The notes beneath the pieces were generated by a model, which did no database searches, was not told the origin of the DNA, and saw only the letters and a list, made by a program, of their open reading frames with translations. DNA of 64,000 nt from Dermacentor variabilis. Its lineage: Eukaryota > Arthropoda > Arachnida > Ixodida > Ixodidae. Location: contig NC_134573.1 of the NCBI RefSeq assembly GCF_050947875.1, positions 53,184,115 to 53,248,114 on the forward strand, in the 5' to 3' direction. The first letter of the stretch is position 1. The number at the start of each line of letters is the position of its first letter. The translations under genes and the position numbers were made by a program. Below are positions 10,734 through 23,200 of the stretch, in pieces.

Positions 10734-11562
10734 TCGCCCGAGAAAACACTTGTGTGAGGTGAGGAAAAAAAAGTTATACTCTACTTATTACGTTAATGAT
10801 TAAAAAAACTGCAAGATAAAGTGAACACGCGGAACTGGGAAAGCAAGCAAGAAAGTACGCAGACAAAAACAAACAATGCAGAGAGCAATCTGGCGGCGAT
10901 ATGACGGTAGCTGGAGTAGAGGGAGAGTGTACTAAACATGGAGGAAGGAACACACTCACGTCGCTGTTGTCGAGAGTATGTGCAGTTCGCACGTATGAAG
11001 TGGCAAAAATACTTTATTTAATAGTTCACAACACTCATATATAGTATATTTAGAGCATTTTGCTTTGATTTGTTCTTTTTAACCGTGAGTACGAGCACAC
11101 CGTAACGAGAGGGCACGTAAGCGCTATTTCCGTGTCCGTTGCTCAAAGGCCATCGAGATTTCGATAGAGTTGTAAGGTGCTCCGTTGACTCGATAGACTA
11201 TTGACGCGACGGCCTTCGAAACCGCCCGTGTACCAGCTCGAACTTGACCTTTGAGTCAAATCACTATTGGAAGGCCTTCCAGATGCCCGTGTGACAGGGG
11301 TATTATTTTGTATCCCTTTGGGCCTCGTGCCGCAGAAAATCCCCTGTTGACGCCGCGGGCGTCGCTTGGCAAATGATCATTCTGAACCACAACCACGCAG
11401 GCCCTCTACGTGCCGCATACGTTGTCTTGCATTCTTGACAGAGTTGTGCCTCGTAATTTTGAGAATGACAGCTCATAAACAAATGTCATGGAACAAAACA
11501 CCGACTGTGGCGTGCATCTCAACTACGCCCCCACGTGGCCGGCATTAGCGGTGGGCAACACA
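10734..11562. other. unassigned; probable right end of the Harbinger element
   Basis: No coding sequence is seen. The right terminus of the Harbinger transposon should lie here, but I could not identify terminal inverted repeats. GC-rich segments at 11060-11310 contain repeated CCCGTGT words that could be subterminal motifs. Confidence 0.35.
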
Positions 11563-11683
11563 GTAGCAGCAGCAGCAGTGGCGGCGGCGGTGGCAGCAGC
11601 GGCAGTAGCAGCGGCGGCGCCAGCGGCAGCAGAGGCGGCGGCGGCAGCAACAGCAGCAGCAGCAGCAGCAGGAAGTCGTAGGT
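11563..11683. repeat. compound GCN trinucleotide repeat (CAG/GCG/GCA)
   Basis: About 120 bp of interrupted trinucleotide repeats mix GCA, GCG, GTA and GCC units. In one frame it reads as an alanine-rich run, but no flanking domain supports a real protein, so it is annotated as a microsatellite-like repeat. Confidence 0.85.
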
Positions 11684-12225
11684 AGCGGCAAAGAAAGCTT
11701 CGCTTTAAAATAAGCAGATTCAAAGCACTGTCGGAAAAGTTGGAATCGAAGCTTTGTGTCTTGTCTAGTTTGAATGACGATAAATAGCGGTGATGTTTGT
11801 GGCGAATGTGTAATTTTTTTAGCGCTTGACAAATACAAGAGTTACGAGTTCATATTAAACGTCATCTTGCGTGCACCCCTGCTGTTTGTCTGCATAATAC
11901 ACAGAACACACACAGAGATCTGTTTGACTGAGACGTTCCGCACGACGGCTCTTTCGGCCCTGGGTCTCCTCGACGCCGAGTGAACGCGTTGGAGCCATTT
12001 TGCTGGGGCGTGTTTACGTGCTCCTTCTTCATACGTGTCAAGCACGCTGTAAATACGCCAACTCCGAGAGCTTTGTTCTGGCTGTTAACGATTGTAATGT
12101 TTAAACTATCACGGCCCAGAACGCAAGATCGACAGCTCAACACCTGCATTATTGCCGCATAGGAAAGCAAACACAGCACGTGCCATATGCACAAAGTTTG
12201 GAACGCTGCCGTGGCGGCGTCGGTC
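11684..12225. repeat. dispersed repeat fragment and unassigned sequence
   Basis: The segment around 11860-11940 (core GCTGTTTGTCTGC at 11881) is shared with 58175-58256, so it is a dispersed repeat copy. The family is unknown. The rest of the stretch has no recognisable gene. Confidence 0.5.
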
Positions 12226-12740
12226 AGGTGGATGGATGGATGTTATGAGCATCCCCTTTGGAACGGGCCGTGGGTTGCGCCACCAAGGCCTTGCTATTAC
12301 GCTGCCCAATGTGCTGCCTAGGTTGAAAAAGAAATAAAGAAAAACAAAACCATTATGAACTCCCACAATCAAATTTTCTGACCACCTATTGCGAACTTTG
12401 CTTTTGTACGTCTCCGTTTTTTGTCGTTTCCCTACTTTTCTTCCACCAATCTTCCAATTAACTCTTACTAATCTCTATTGCGGACATGTTTACTTTTCCC
12501 CTGCTCTCGCTGAACCCAAGGGCTTCAAGGAGGCCAGTGGTGTCTACATCGACCGATGGGCAGACGTCTTCACATTCTAATAAAACATGCTCCATCGTTG
12601 CCCTAGTTTTACCACAGCAAGCACATGTTTCTTCTTCCTTCTCATATCTCGCTTTATAAGTGCGTGTTCTAAGGTGTCTCGATCTCGTTTCGAAGAGTAA
12701 TGAGCTTCCCTTTGAGTTATCATAAGTTGTTTCTGTCCTG
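12226..12740 (-). pseudogene. LINE 3' end with C-terminal zinc motif
   Basis: Read on the minus strand, this encodes the C-terminal end of a LINE polyprotein. KGSSLLFETRSRHLRTRTYK is followed by a CX2CX8HX4C zinc motif (TCACCGKTRATMEHVLLEC) and an acidic tail broken by a stop. The element then has a 3' untranslated region ending in a short (CATC)n tail at about 12228-12240. The upstream RT part is missing, so this is a 5'-truncated insertion. It resembles an abundant tick LINE family; clade not assigned. Confidence 0.7.
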
Positions 12741-12772
12741 ATTTCGTTTTTTTCTTTGTTTTTCGTTTTTTA

Positions 12773-12844
12773 TTAGTAGTAGCTCAGCTGGTAGAGCATC
12801 GCACGCGAAATGCGAAGGTTGTGGGTTCGGTTCCCACCTGCGCC
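12773..12844 (+). other. tRNA-like pseudogene head, copy 1
   Basis: The 72-nt segment has a D arm (GCTC/GAGC), an anticodon arm (TCGCA/TGCGA) and a perfect T arm (GTGGG-TTCGGTT-CCCAC), so RNA polymerase III A and B boxes are present. The anticodon loop has G instead of T at position 33 and the acceptor arm hardly pairs, so it is a tRNA-derived repeat and not a working tRNA gene. Confidence 0.7.
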
Positions 12845-13239
12845 AAGTTGTTTTTTCATCCACTTTAATTTCCATTAATTTATCGCTTGTTTATTTCCTT
12901 TATTAAGCGCAAGTAATTTTCCCTACGTTGTCCTTGGTGTCAGTGTTTGTTGGCTACTTATGACATGACTAATAAATATCGGGCCCCTCGGGTAACTGTC
13001 TTTCTTTTCGTTTATTACATAACGAGGGTCTCGGATACGGCAACATTGATGTCTTCAGGAAGCATATGTGGATTTATTGACCAGTTGCCGTCACCCAAAA
13101 ATATCACGTTCTCGTGACGCCTGCGGCAACAAGGACGTGCCACGTCCACCGCCAAGGTCTGTGAGGGGTGGCGCTGGCTAACATTCCCAGGGTTCTACTA
13201 GGACACATAAATACCGAAGAAAGTGGATGGGAAAACGGC

Positions 13240-13311
13240 GCCATGGTAGCTCAATTGGTAGCGCATCGCGTGCGAAATGCGAAGGTTGTGGGTTCGGTTC
13301 CCACCTGCGGC
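13240..13311 (+). other. tRNA-like pseudogene head, copy 2
   Basis: This is the second copy of the tRNA-like head, with the same T arm and anticodon stem. The acceptor arm is slightly better preserved (GCC at the 5' side facing GGC at the 3' side). The D arm is damaged (GCTC against GCGC). Position 33 is again G. Confidence 0.7.
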
Positions 13312-13445
13312 AAGTTGTTTTTTCATCCACTTTAATTTCCATTAATTTATCGTTGTTTCTTTATTTGATTTGTTAAGCACAAGTCATTTTCCCTATGTTG
13401 TCCGTGGTGTCAGTGTTTGTTAGCTTCTTATGATATGACTATGTA

Positions 13446-13835
13446 TGAATGTATATATGTTATATTTACTGGAGGTATTTCCTTGCCCTGTATTGGCCCT
13501 GTGTTGACACTGCCTCTACAATGTTTCAATGTTTATGTCATTCATTACACTACATTTGGCAACTGTGTGCATTGACAGTTTTTCGTTTTGCACTTTAGGC
13601 TTGTACACATTCAATTTGTTTTCATTGAACTTTTTTTCTATGTTGTATTTTTGCGATTTCTTGTGTTTCTTTTAGTTAGCTTGCTCTTCTTTAATACATC
13701 TCTACGTTGTTATTATTCACCGAGGGTCCCGTTGCTGTCTTTGACATTGGCAACCTCGTCTGCATATTGTCTGTTACCAATTCAATGTACTTAAAGAATA
13801 ATAAACTGAATCTGAAACTGAAACTGGAAATAGCG
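13446..13835 (+). repeat. LINE 3' untranslated region with (CTGAAA)n tail
   Basis: This T-rich non-coding sequence ends in AATAATAAACTGAATCTGAA-type hexamer repeats at about 13795-13830. That is the usual 3' tail style of CR1/Jockey-like LINEs in arthropods. No coding part is retained. Family assignment is inference. Confidence 0.45.
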
Positions 13836-15545
13836 CGGTCTATGTTGTCACACACTCCTGTAATGTCCAGAAAAGTCACATATAACGGTTTCCTTTCTAC
13901 ACTACATATTTCCATACACCGTGTATGGACAAATAAGTTATTATCCAGACATGTACCAATTCTGAAGCCATTCTGAAGTTCTCCCAATATGCACTTATTC
14001 TCTGGCTAGGCTTGCAGCAATAATGCAATCGCCTGCATTCCTAACCTGTATATTACCCATGTAATGGCCAACGATCTGTATGAGTTGATTTTGTATTTCT
14101 CCCCTACACGTTTAAAAATAAATTCTTTTGTTGTCGCCAGTTGTCTCCCATTCATCTGCCTCCTTAAGTTTTTTCTACTGCTTTCAACAGAGTTTCCTCG
14201 CATTGTGGTCCTAGTACATTAATCAGCCTAAGGGGAACATCGTCTTGGTCTGTCGCTGTGCGCTCCAGAATTTTCTCATCTCTCTTCCAGTAGAAATATG
14301 TCAGCACCGGCTCCTTTTCAATCTGGTTCTCCATCGATCTGTTTTCTTTTTGCCAAATACCGCTTCGTCATTGCCGAAGAAAGTTTCAGCTGTTATTTCT
14401 CGCACGTAACTTATTGCCACGTCCCCTCCCAGTTTGTTTGCATCTTCAGCTAGGATATGTTGTTGTATTGTTTCAGCCTTCCTGCCTAACAAGTCTATGT
14501 GGGTCCAAAATAATATTGGTTGGGCCTTCTTTTCTTCACATATTTCTGACAACCAACCTTCACTTTCGGCTTTCATCTTTGCTTGCACCAGTATTTGAAC
14601 CATAGGGTTTTTTTCTCCCGGTATATTTTTCATGTTCTGGTTACTTCATCCTACGGCAACTGCGCTTTTCTTGCCGGCCTGTGTTCTCGCGATACTCTGT
14701 GCCGTTCCGTGATCGCTTCTCGTATATGGTATTCTGCTCCGCCAGCTTATCGGTTTCTATTTTTTCTTTCCAATGAGACTGTTGATTCTCTTTTTCGTAT
14801 TTCTGTGGTAATTATACTTGGAAACTCACTATATTCCCTTTCATTGCTTTGCCATTTGTTAAGTTCTTCCTCGACTCTTGTGACTGTATTTGTTATTTGT
14901 TTAGCCTTCAAATTTGTACTTATCATTCTTCACTCCTTGCTCTATTTCGCAACTACATATACCATTTTCAAAATGATGCATTATGGCCACTTCCTATGCT
15001 ACTATACCCTTCCTCGTCAATGACCATTTCTGTCAACTTATTATGAATTTCTTCAGTCATCAGGCAGTAATCAATGGTCGATCACCGATTTCCCAATTTT
15101 CACGTGGTCTACCCGTCACTCTTAGACCCTGTATTCGCGATAACAAGCGTATGTTGCCCACAAAGGTGTAGCATTTACTTCCCGTCGTTGTCGGTATAGC
15201 CATCTAGATCCTCTATGTGAGCATTCATGTCGAATAATAGAATCATTTCTGCACGATTCCCTGAACTTTTAGCATCAGCACTTAGGTATTCTACTAGGTC
15301 TGCAATTATTTCCGGCCCAGAAATACGATACGCCCAGCCAAGTTTTTTTCCACTCATGGTGCCTGGCAGCCAAAGATTCTCTTGACGTTTTGAGTTAACA
15401 CTTTTTCATGTGGCTTCCTAATGTATGAGGATTCCGACTCTTTCTTTGCCTTTCTTTACGATTTCGTCCTGTTGCTTCCTTAGCAAGCATAATTCTCATT
15501 CACTGATGGCTCTTCCGAGCCTCTAAGATGAGTTTGTGTGACCGC
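13836..15545 (-). pseudogene. decayed LINE: endonuclease and N-terminal RT, minus strand
   Basis: On the minus strand, from high to low coordinates, there is an APE-type endonuclease. It shows THLRGSEEPSVNEN near 15535-15495, LLFDMNAHIEDLDGYTDNDG near 15235-15175, and STIDYCLMTEE at about 15090-15050. A linker reads GEKNPMVQILVQAKMKAESE at about 14620-14560. RT finger motifs follow (GEKYKINSYRSLAITWVIYR near 14110-14050), and NGFRIGTCLDDNLF-like sequence and LYVTFLDITG at 13970-13860. Many frameshifts and stops are present and the catalytic palm is missing. The intact family would continue where the plus-oriented LINE tail begins, so this copy is truncated at 13836. Confidence 0.7.
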
Positions 15546-15925
15546 ATACACCCCTAATATTAAGTGATTTTAGCGCCCTTGTCGACGACCTTCAAGTGGC
15601 CTTGAGCCAAAAGCCATAGACGTTGTCCGAGCACTCTAACAAGAACATCCGAGCAAGTTGCGATAACAAAACGAGATCATCTGGGCAACCAGGAAATACC
15701 AATATACACGCACTAGTTACTTCCAAAACAATCAAAAAAAGCATTGCCTCTGAGTTCTTCCAAATGTTTGTTCACAATATTGCCGCGAGACATAAAAGTC
15801 TGTCGCATTATGCCAGCATTAAAGAAGAAGTAGAGTTGGCTTCTTGCAATATAGACTGCAATGACTCTTGTGCTGCTCGCCTTACTTGTTATTATTTGTA
15901 AATACACGTTTTTTGTGCAACAGTT
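15546..15925 (+). repeat. probable Gypsy 5' LTR remnant
   Basis: This sequence precedes the Gypsy gag remains. It ends in TTTGTAAATACACG and then a CAACA|GTTCTGGTGGAGG junction at about 15921-15926, which resembles an LTR end followed by a primer-binding site. The LTR start could not be placed. The far left part may be unrelated. Confidence 0.4.
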
Positions 15926-18540
15926 CTGGTGGAGGTGCGTGGTGCGCTGCCTGTTCATCACCATCATCCCAGCACGGAACTCAGAAGTGGCCGCCGCTTT
16001 TTTCCCTACGCGATGGCCACTCATGCACCCACCGCGCCGGAAATTACCGCGCCGCAGCCGTTCCATTGTCTGCCATCATATCGCTCCCAAAACATCCAGG
16101 CACCTTCTGTGGCACAGATGACGTGGACGTTGAAGATTGGATTTCAAGGTACGAGCATGTCACCAAACAGAACATGTGAGACGATACCATTACGCTGGCA
16201 AATGTGGTATTTTATCTTAAGGGAACTGCATGCGGCTGGTACGAGAGGCATGAGCACGATCTCACCAGCTGGGACCCATGCAAAAATCTGATTGACTTGT
16301 TCGGCAAGGACTTGGGTCGTCAGCTAGCCGCTAAAAAAGAACTTGGCTCTCGCACGAGTCATCTACTGAATCATACATTTCGTATATTCAGGATATTCAA
16401 GCGCTTTGTCGCAAGATTATCGGTAACATTTCCGAAGCGGACAAGATCGGGCACACACTCAAAGGTATTGCCGGCGACGCATTCAACCTCTTGGTATTCA
16501 GGAACTGTGGTACCATGGATGCCATCGTGAAAGAGTGTCAGCAATTTGATGAAGTAAAATCCCGTCGTATTATCCAGCAATTCACTGCCGCACCGTCATC
16601 ATGCAGGGAACCGCAACAAATTTTACAATCGCCTGATTCGGACACGTTCACACGTATCGCTTGTCGTGAAATAGAATAATGTGACCAACCCCTCTTGTGC
16701 CCGATGTCTCGGTACTAACCACCCTATGGTTTCCTTGATTCAAGCCGTGGTTCGACAGGAGATCGCTAATTTGGGTTTCTCCTCTGTCTGCACCGTGCGC
16801 GTTCCACCAGATGCAGCACTCACACCATCAGTTCCACCAGTCACACCAAGGGGCCCACCATTTTATTCGCGATAGCGCAATCCGCCTAATGAAGAGCGCC
16901 AGATGATCGCCCAAGATCTTTTGCATGCTCTGTCGCCAACTGGCTGGAGCACCCAAAACCCTCGTCATGAAGGCTATTCCCGTACCACATGGCAATGCTC
17001 TCCACCGCTTGACACGCCCGACGTCGGCACTCGAACTAATGTGTATAGCCGGTCGCCATCATCGTGCGACCGCCAATCTCGCTCACCGCAAGCCCGCCGT
17101 TTCGCGTCCCCTGCCAACCCCAGACGCTACGCACCGGAAAACTAACGAGTGCAGCTCCCGGAGGTGGCGCTGCATTTTTGACCCGGCTTCGAAATCCTCG
17201 TCTTACTGTCCCTATCCTCTCTAATTTGCTGGAAGTCCAAGTCGACGGTGTTACTTAACGGCCATCATTGACACCGGTCCACAAATTTTGGTGATGAGCT
17301 CTAGCCCTCGTGAGAAGCTTAAGAAAGTCCTGACACCTGCCGTGCAACGTGCAGTAAGAGTCGCCGATGGAAGCACACCGAAACATGTACTTCCCGCATC
17401 GCTATCGGACAAGTGCTCTGTTTCTTGTGCTTGAGCAGTCCCCATACGATGTGATCTTGAGCGTTGACTTTTCATCCACACATTGATGCCTTGTGGACTG
17501 TGGGTCCGGTGTCTTTCCCCTTCCCTTGAACTCCGTTCTGTCCCCGAGACTATCGCTGCTCGGCCTACGCAACTGCGTACTGTCTAGTTTGTGCGACTGC
17601 CACCGCAATCCACTACTGATGTTCTTTTAGCGTCCTCTCCTTTTGTCACTGATGGGGATTACTTTACATCCCCTATTGTTGACGTTGTTGTGGTTGCCTT
17701 TCTTCGCACACAAGGTGACCTTACCACAGATAGTTGTCGAAATTCTCAACAACGAAGCGTATCTCCCTTTGCTGAACTTCGACTTACCCGCCCATGCTGT
17801 ACTTTCCGAAACTGCGCTTGGAACATTGTCATTCCTAAACGACTGTCAGATTTCCACGCTAACATCTGAAGCCCCTTCACGTCCTACGAGAGCAGCAGAA
17901 TCCATCAGCTTGCCCACCAATGAATTCGACAAAATGATAGCTGCGGAGCTTGCACCTGCATAAGCTGCTGAACTTTGCCATGCGTTAGCGTAATATCGGG
18001 ATATTTTTAACTTCGATAACCGCCCACTAAGCCGGACCACAGTTGTCATGCATCGAATCGACACCGGCGACGGAAACACTATTCATCGCCGTCGTATCGC
18101 GTTTCTGCTGCTGAACTGGCGATTATACAAAAAGAAGTCTGCAAGATGACAGAAAAAGACGTTATAGAATCCTCAAGTAGCCCTTGGGCATCTCCAGTTG
18201 TGCTCGTCAAGAAAAAATATGGCACCTGGCGTTTATGTGTCGTTAACAGATACCTAAATAAGATCACTAAGAGGGACGTAAATCCGTTGCCTCGTATAGA
18301 TGACGCCCTCAACTGCCTCCGCGAAGCGAGGTATTTCTCGTGCATGGATCTGTGGTGTGCATACTGGCAAGTTGCCGTAGATCCTACGGACCACGGGAAG
18401 AGCGCATTTTAACACCTGACGGGCTATACCAATTTTGGATTATGCCCTTCGATCTATGCCACGCGCCAGCCACATTTGAGCGCACGATGGATTCGCTTCT
18501 TCGAGGCTTCAAATGGTCTTGTGGTCTTCAAAAAGTTTTT
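15926..18540 (+). pseudogene. decayed Gypsy LTR retrotransposon (gag and start of pol)
   Basis: This is a plus-strand Ty3/Gypsy copy with many frameshifts and stops. Gag: DVDVEDWISRYEHVTKQN at about 16118-16175, LANVVFYLKGTACGWYE at about 16195-16245, and FGKDLGRQLAAKKELGSR. The protease region is barely recognisable (LLEVQVDG at about 17225, YDVILSVDF at about 17450). Pol resumes with the pre-RT linker and RT: SSSPWASPVVLVKKKYGTWR at 18173-18235, PLPRIDDALNCLREARYFS, and in another frame LTPDGLYQFWIMPF and the NAPATFER-like block near 18470. It stops before the catalytic YLDD, so it is truncated at about 18540. Confidence 0.8.
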
Positions 18541-20220
18541 TGTGGAAGAATATTATTCCAACTGTAACTTCTAGCACGCTAATGTTTTATTTGTCATTTC
18601 CAATAGCTATGTCCGAAAGGCAAATACAGGGCGCTATACGCTTGACTGTCATCTTCTGGCGCTGAGGCAGAGTTGCCTGTGCTCTTTTCAACGCCAGAGG
18701 TCTGAGAGGTCCGCGGTACCTTGAGCCCTCCGGTAGCATTCGACTGCGTCTAAGCCGGCAGCATCTGGCGCACCGCTGATGACTGTTCGACTGAGGTGAG
18801 ACTTGAAATGAGCTTCTGCCTTTGACAGGAATGTATTTCGTGCATATTGACCAGTGCACAGTGTGGCGTGGTATGGCGTGGTGTGTTGGGATGCGCGAGT
18901 GCGAACATCAACTACGTTCATTTTAAGAATGTGGCTAATATCTCCAACCAATCTGCTTTCCCTGTAGCTATTTCATGATTGTATCTCCTCTCGAGTACGG
19001 GGGAACCAGCATTTTTTGTTCTCTTTTTAACTCCTCGTCAATTTCTACTTCCTTTTCCGTTATTTGCCGCCCTACATGTTTATGTAGCCTGCATGGCGAG
19101 CTTTATTTCTTGTTTTCCTCCTTTTTCCGGTATTGCCGGCGATGCTAGTCTTAGGATCCCCGAGGGCACCTTCTGCTTCATTACCACCTACCCAGGCCCC
19201 CTGAGTTCTCATAGGCACTCCACAAAAGCAACCGCTTGACCAGAAAGTCACCAGCCTACATCTTGTCCAAGCCTCTGATTGAAGTGATTGAAAACCATCA
19301 TACCTTCTCAGTTCCCCGTTTACTTCTGCAACCTAGAAATCTTCCTCCCTGATTATTGTTCATATGCGCCATGCGGAAAACGCCGAAAGCGCTGCCCGCC
19401 GCCACGGCTGCGAAGCGTAGGTGGGCTCGGTCGAGCACTGTTCCCGTCAGCGCCTATGGGCGTGCTCTCATGCTTGCGTTCTTGATCGTGATTTAACGCT
19501 TCTGTAAGCCTTCAGCCATCTCTTAATACAACTGTTGCCCGCTTGGGTGCTTTAACACGCACAAAAAGTCGCCAGGCACACACTCAGTTTCCGGTGTTGC
19601 TTCGCGAGCAAGAGTGACGGAAGCGATGGATCGCGGTTGTTCGACGCAGGAGATAAGCAACCGCGCTTTGTTCACTGCAGTTTTAGAGGGATAACTGTGT
19701 TTTGCTTTTTTATTTTTTATATTATCGCTAGTCTCGCTTGTTTAAGCTTTATCGAAATTTCTAACAGAGGAAGAAAAAGTCGAACTTTGGCTTATTTCCA
19801 CCGGTACGTTTGAATGCCTCCATACTCTCTCAACGTAATACTATAGAAAACACTAAAACCAACAAAATTAGAGTGTACATCTAGCTTATGGGATTCCATT
19901 AACTTTATTAGCTCATTAGGATTTATCAAAATTATTGCACTCGTTTTATATTCAAGTTATGATCGAATAGCTAATCTAACCACACATAAAACACCTGAAA
20001 TTTTCATTTCCTAACTGATGCCTCCATTGCAGCATATATCGAATGATCTTGAATAGCCGTATAAAGCAGGTATCAAATCTAGTCACAACATCCTTATTAA
20101 GCGTTGTGTGGCCTTGCATCGATTCGCTTTCCCAAAGACATCCAAAAGAATGCAAATAAACGCAAGTTTATACAACATGAACAAGCGTACGTTGTGTAAT
20201 TTCAACTTGTTATTCATTGA
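18541..20220. other. unassigned sequence
   Basis: No gene or element is recognised. A plus-strand hydrophobic frame (18979-19239, 86 codons) and a minus-strand frame (18688-18951) lack recognisable motifs. The GC-rich block at 19360-19650 could be part of an unrecognised transposon. Confidence 0.4.
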
Positions 20221-20221
20221 T

Positions 20222-23200
20222 TAGACATCCACGCGCATCGGCAACAGTGTATCTAGAAATACCAGCCCCGACCTCACATTCGTACGCGGACTCAAACAGT
20301 ATGAGTGGAGCTGCTTGGACGAGAATCTTGGTAGCGACCATTATATAGTGCAAACGATAATTCCGCACCACAAAGCAACGATGAAGATTGTAAAGGCCAA
20401 GATCACGGACTGGCAGGCTTTTCGCAAAGATGAGAGCGCCATTAATGCGACGATAGACGATATAAAAATATGGATCAGAGGAGTCGTGGAAAGAGCCGAG
20501 AACCATACGAGGACAATCCAGCTGTTGCAAATCATCCCCGTGGTCGACCCGCACTTACTCCACCTGTGGGAGGCGCGGAGGGGCCTCGCCAAACGCTGGC
20601 AGCGTAACAAGTGCAACCGGAAACTCAAAATTTGAATCTCTAAGCTGATCAAGGAAACGCAAGAGTACTCTGAACAACTTGAAAGAAATAACTGGCGTGA
20701 AACATGTAACAAGCTTCAATGTACCTTAAGCAGCAAGCGCACTTGGGCGGTGCTCAAGACTCTCCTATCAAAGAAGGAGAAGAAGAACGCCGCAAAACAG
20801 AAAGTGCAGCGACTCATACACAACCACCCGGGGAAAGAGGAAGACATTATCAAAGAAGGGAAGGAGAAGTTCCTCGGTACGGAGCGGAACATAACTGTAG
20901 ATTCGCACTTCGACGAGTATCGAGACAACCCAAATATAGAACTGGATCGGCGCTTCACAGAAGCAGAAATTGAGAGGGCCTTGAGCAAGCTCATCCGCAA
21001 CACGGCGACGGGGTACGACAGAATAAACAACAAGACACTCCGGAACCTTGACGGACCCTTTGTAGACGCTCTCTTAAAATACATCAACGAGTGCTGGCAA
21101 CACGGTAAAGTACCACCGGAATGGAAACATGCCGAGGTAACCATGATACCTAAACCCAACAAGCCCATCAGCGTGCACAACCTTCGTCCTATATCCCTAA
21201 CCTCGTGTGCTGGAAAACTCTACGAGTAGATGGTGCACAACCGCATGTTCGACTATCTCGAAGACAACGAACACGTCCCAAACACTATGTTCGGATTTAG
21301 AGCTCACCTGTCCGCGCAAGACGTGTTGCTGCAAATCAAGGAAAAAGTCATCGACATGCTGGACACGCACAGCGAAAGGGCCATCCTCGCACTTGACGTG
21401 AAAGAGGCTTTCGACAACGTGTCACACGAAGCCATACTGCAGCACCTCAACGTATATAACTGCGGCGAAAAATTATATAATTACATCAAAGCTCTTCTAA
21501 ATAAACGGACAGCCACAGTGGGGATAGGCAACTTACGCTCTGAGAAATTCGACCTACCGCCAAAGGGAACGCCACAAGGCTCCATCATTTCGCCGATGCT
21601 ATGCAATCTGGCGATGAGCTCACTACCCAAGCAACTGAAGCAAATAGAAGGGATTGGTCGCGCAATATATGCTGACGACCTCACCATCTGGACTACGGGA
21701 GGGTCCACAGGTAAACAGCAAGACGCTCTGCAAGAAGCGGTTGACACTACGGAAAATTACCTGGAAGTGTGTGGACTTACGTGCGCACCTGAAAAATCGG
21801 AGCTCTTGGTGCTAAGAAAGCGCACAAGAGGGCGACAACCGCAGCGGATACCAGACCCGGTAGTAAAGGTGGGAGGCATCATGATTCCGCAGGTTACGAC
21901 GCTCCGCATTCTCGGACTCTTGATTCAAAAGGACGGAGCCGGGGGAGCAGAGTTGGAAAAAATTCAGAGAACAGTGCAACAAATAACCCACCTTATCAAA
22001 AGAGTGACGAGCAAAAGCCACGGACTCAAGGAAGAAGACTGCATGAAAATGATACAAGCGCTGCTCACGAGCATCGTCACGTATGGGACCCCATACGTTG
22101 ACATGAAGAACAGTCAACGAGACAAAGTAAACGCCCTCATCAGAAAATCATAAAAAATTGCCTTGGGCCTGTCCTCCTCCCCGTCCACAGCGAAATTACT
22201 CAAAATTGGAGTCCACAACACGTGAGAAGAGCTCGTGGAAGCGCAAAACGTCAACCAACTGGAGAGAGTAAAGACTAGAGCCCTGCTGCAAGATCTGGGC
22301 TACCAAGTCAAGGATGAAAGGCACCTACCTCAGCGTATCTCGAACGAGGTCAGAGACAAGCTACACATAAGTACCATTCCCAGAAACATGCATACCGAGT
22401 ACGACAAGGAAAGGAGACAGGCGAGAATACAGGCGCTCAAGCGCATACTCGAACGCTCCAACAGCAAAGAAGAAAACGTTAGATATACGGATGCAGCTGC
22501 GTACAGTACCAACGACCGATTCGCAATCAGCGTGGCCGACGAGAAGGGCGAACAACTTATGGCCACATACATACGTGCCAAAGACGCTAGCACAGCGGAA
22601 GAGGTGGGCATAGCCCAGGCCATCGCAACGTGCAAGAAGGCCATGGTTACCGTGGTGACGGACTCGCAAGAAGCATGCAGAAGGTATATGAACGGAAGGA
22701 TTGGAAAGGCGGCACTTCAGGTCTTGAACAACACCAAGATAGACGCAGCACAAATCCTCTGGACGCCGGGACACGAGTCTCTCACGTGAAACCAGGCGGC
22801 GCACGCGGTGGCTCGAGATCATGCACGCCGAGCCATCTCCGACGCGTAGAGAACACGTACTAACGACTGTGACGAGGATGATGAACGGATATCCAAGAAG
22901 TACTCGGATATCTTGGCGCACTACAGGAAGCAGAGGCATCGCTACCCACCCGCGCATAAGACGATGAGTAGGGACCAAGCGGTAACCTGGAGAAGACCAC
23001 AGGCTGGAACCTACCCACACGGAACACTGCTGCACGCCATGTACCCGGGCATCTACGGGCGAGACTGCAAGTTCTGCCCGCCGGACACGCCCAACATCTT
23101 GGGCCATATAGTGCTTGGATGCAGGAATAATCGAGAAGTACCACCATCATCATCACCACCAGGCGATATCATGCAGAAAGAGGCGGATTCAGAAGAAGAA

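Larger units (their letters stand above)
12773..13445 (+). repeat. tandem repeat of a 467-bp tRNA-like unit
   Basis: The unit that starts at 12773 recurs at 13240 (offset 467) and is cut short near 13445. Both copies start with a tRNA-like head and share the sequence CAAGTTGTTTTTTCATCCAC and about 130 bp beyond it. The first unit also contains a further stretch (about 12975-13239) that leads directly into the second head, so this is a head-to-tail tandem and not two independent SINE insertions. Sequences like this are common in tick genomes as far as I recall. Confidence 0.75.

Noticed and set aside
11488..11838. Alanine-rich and cysteine/arginine-rich frames over the GCN repeat
   Set aside because: Trinucleotide repeats give open frames in several phases; no domain or splice evidence supports a protein.
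12773..13311. Two functional tRNA genes
   Set aside because: The anticodon loops lack T33, acceptor stems do not pair well, and both sit in a repeat unit.
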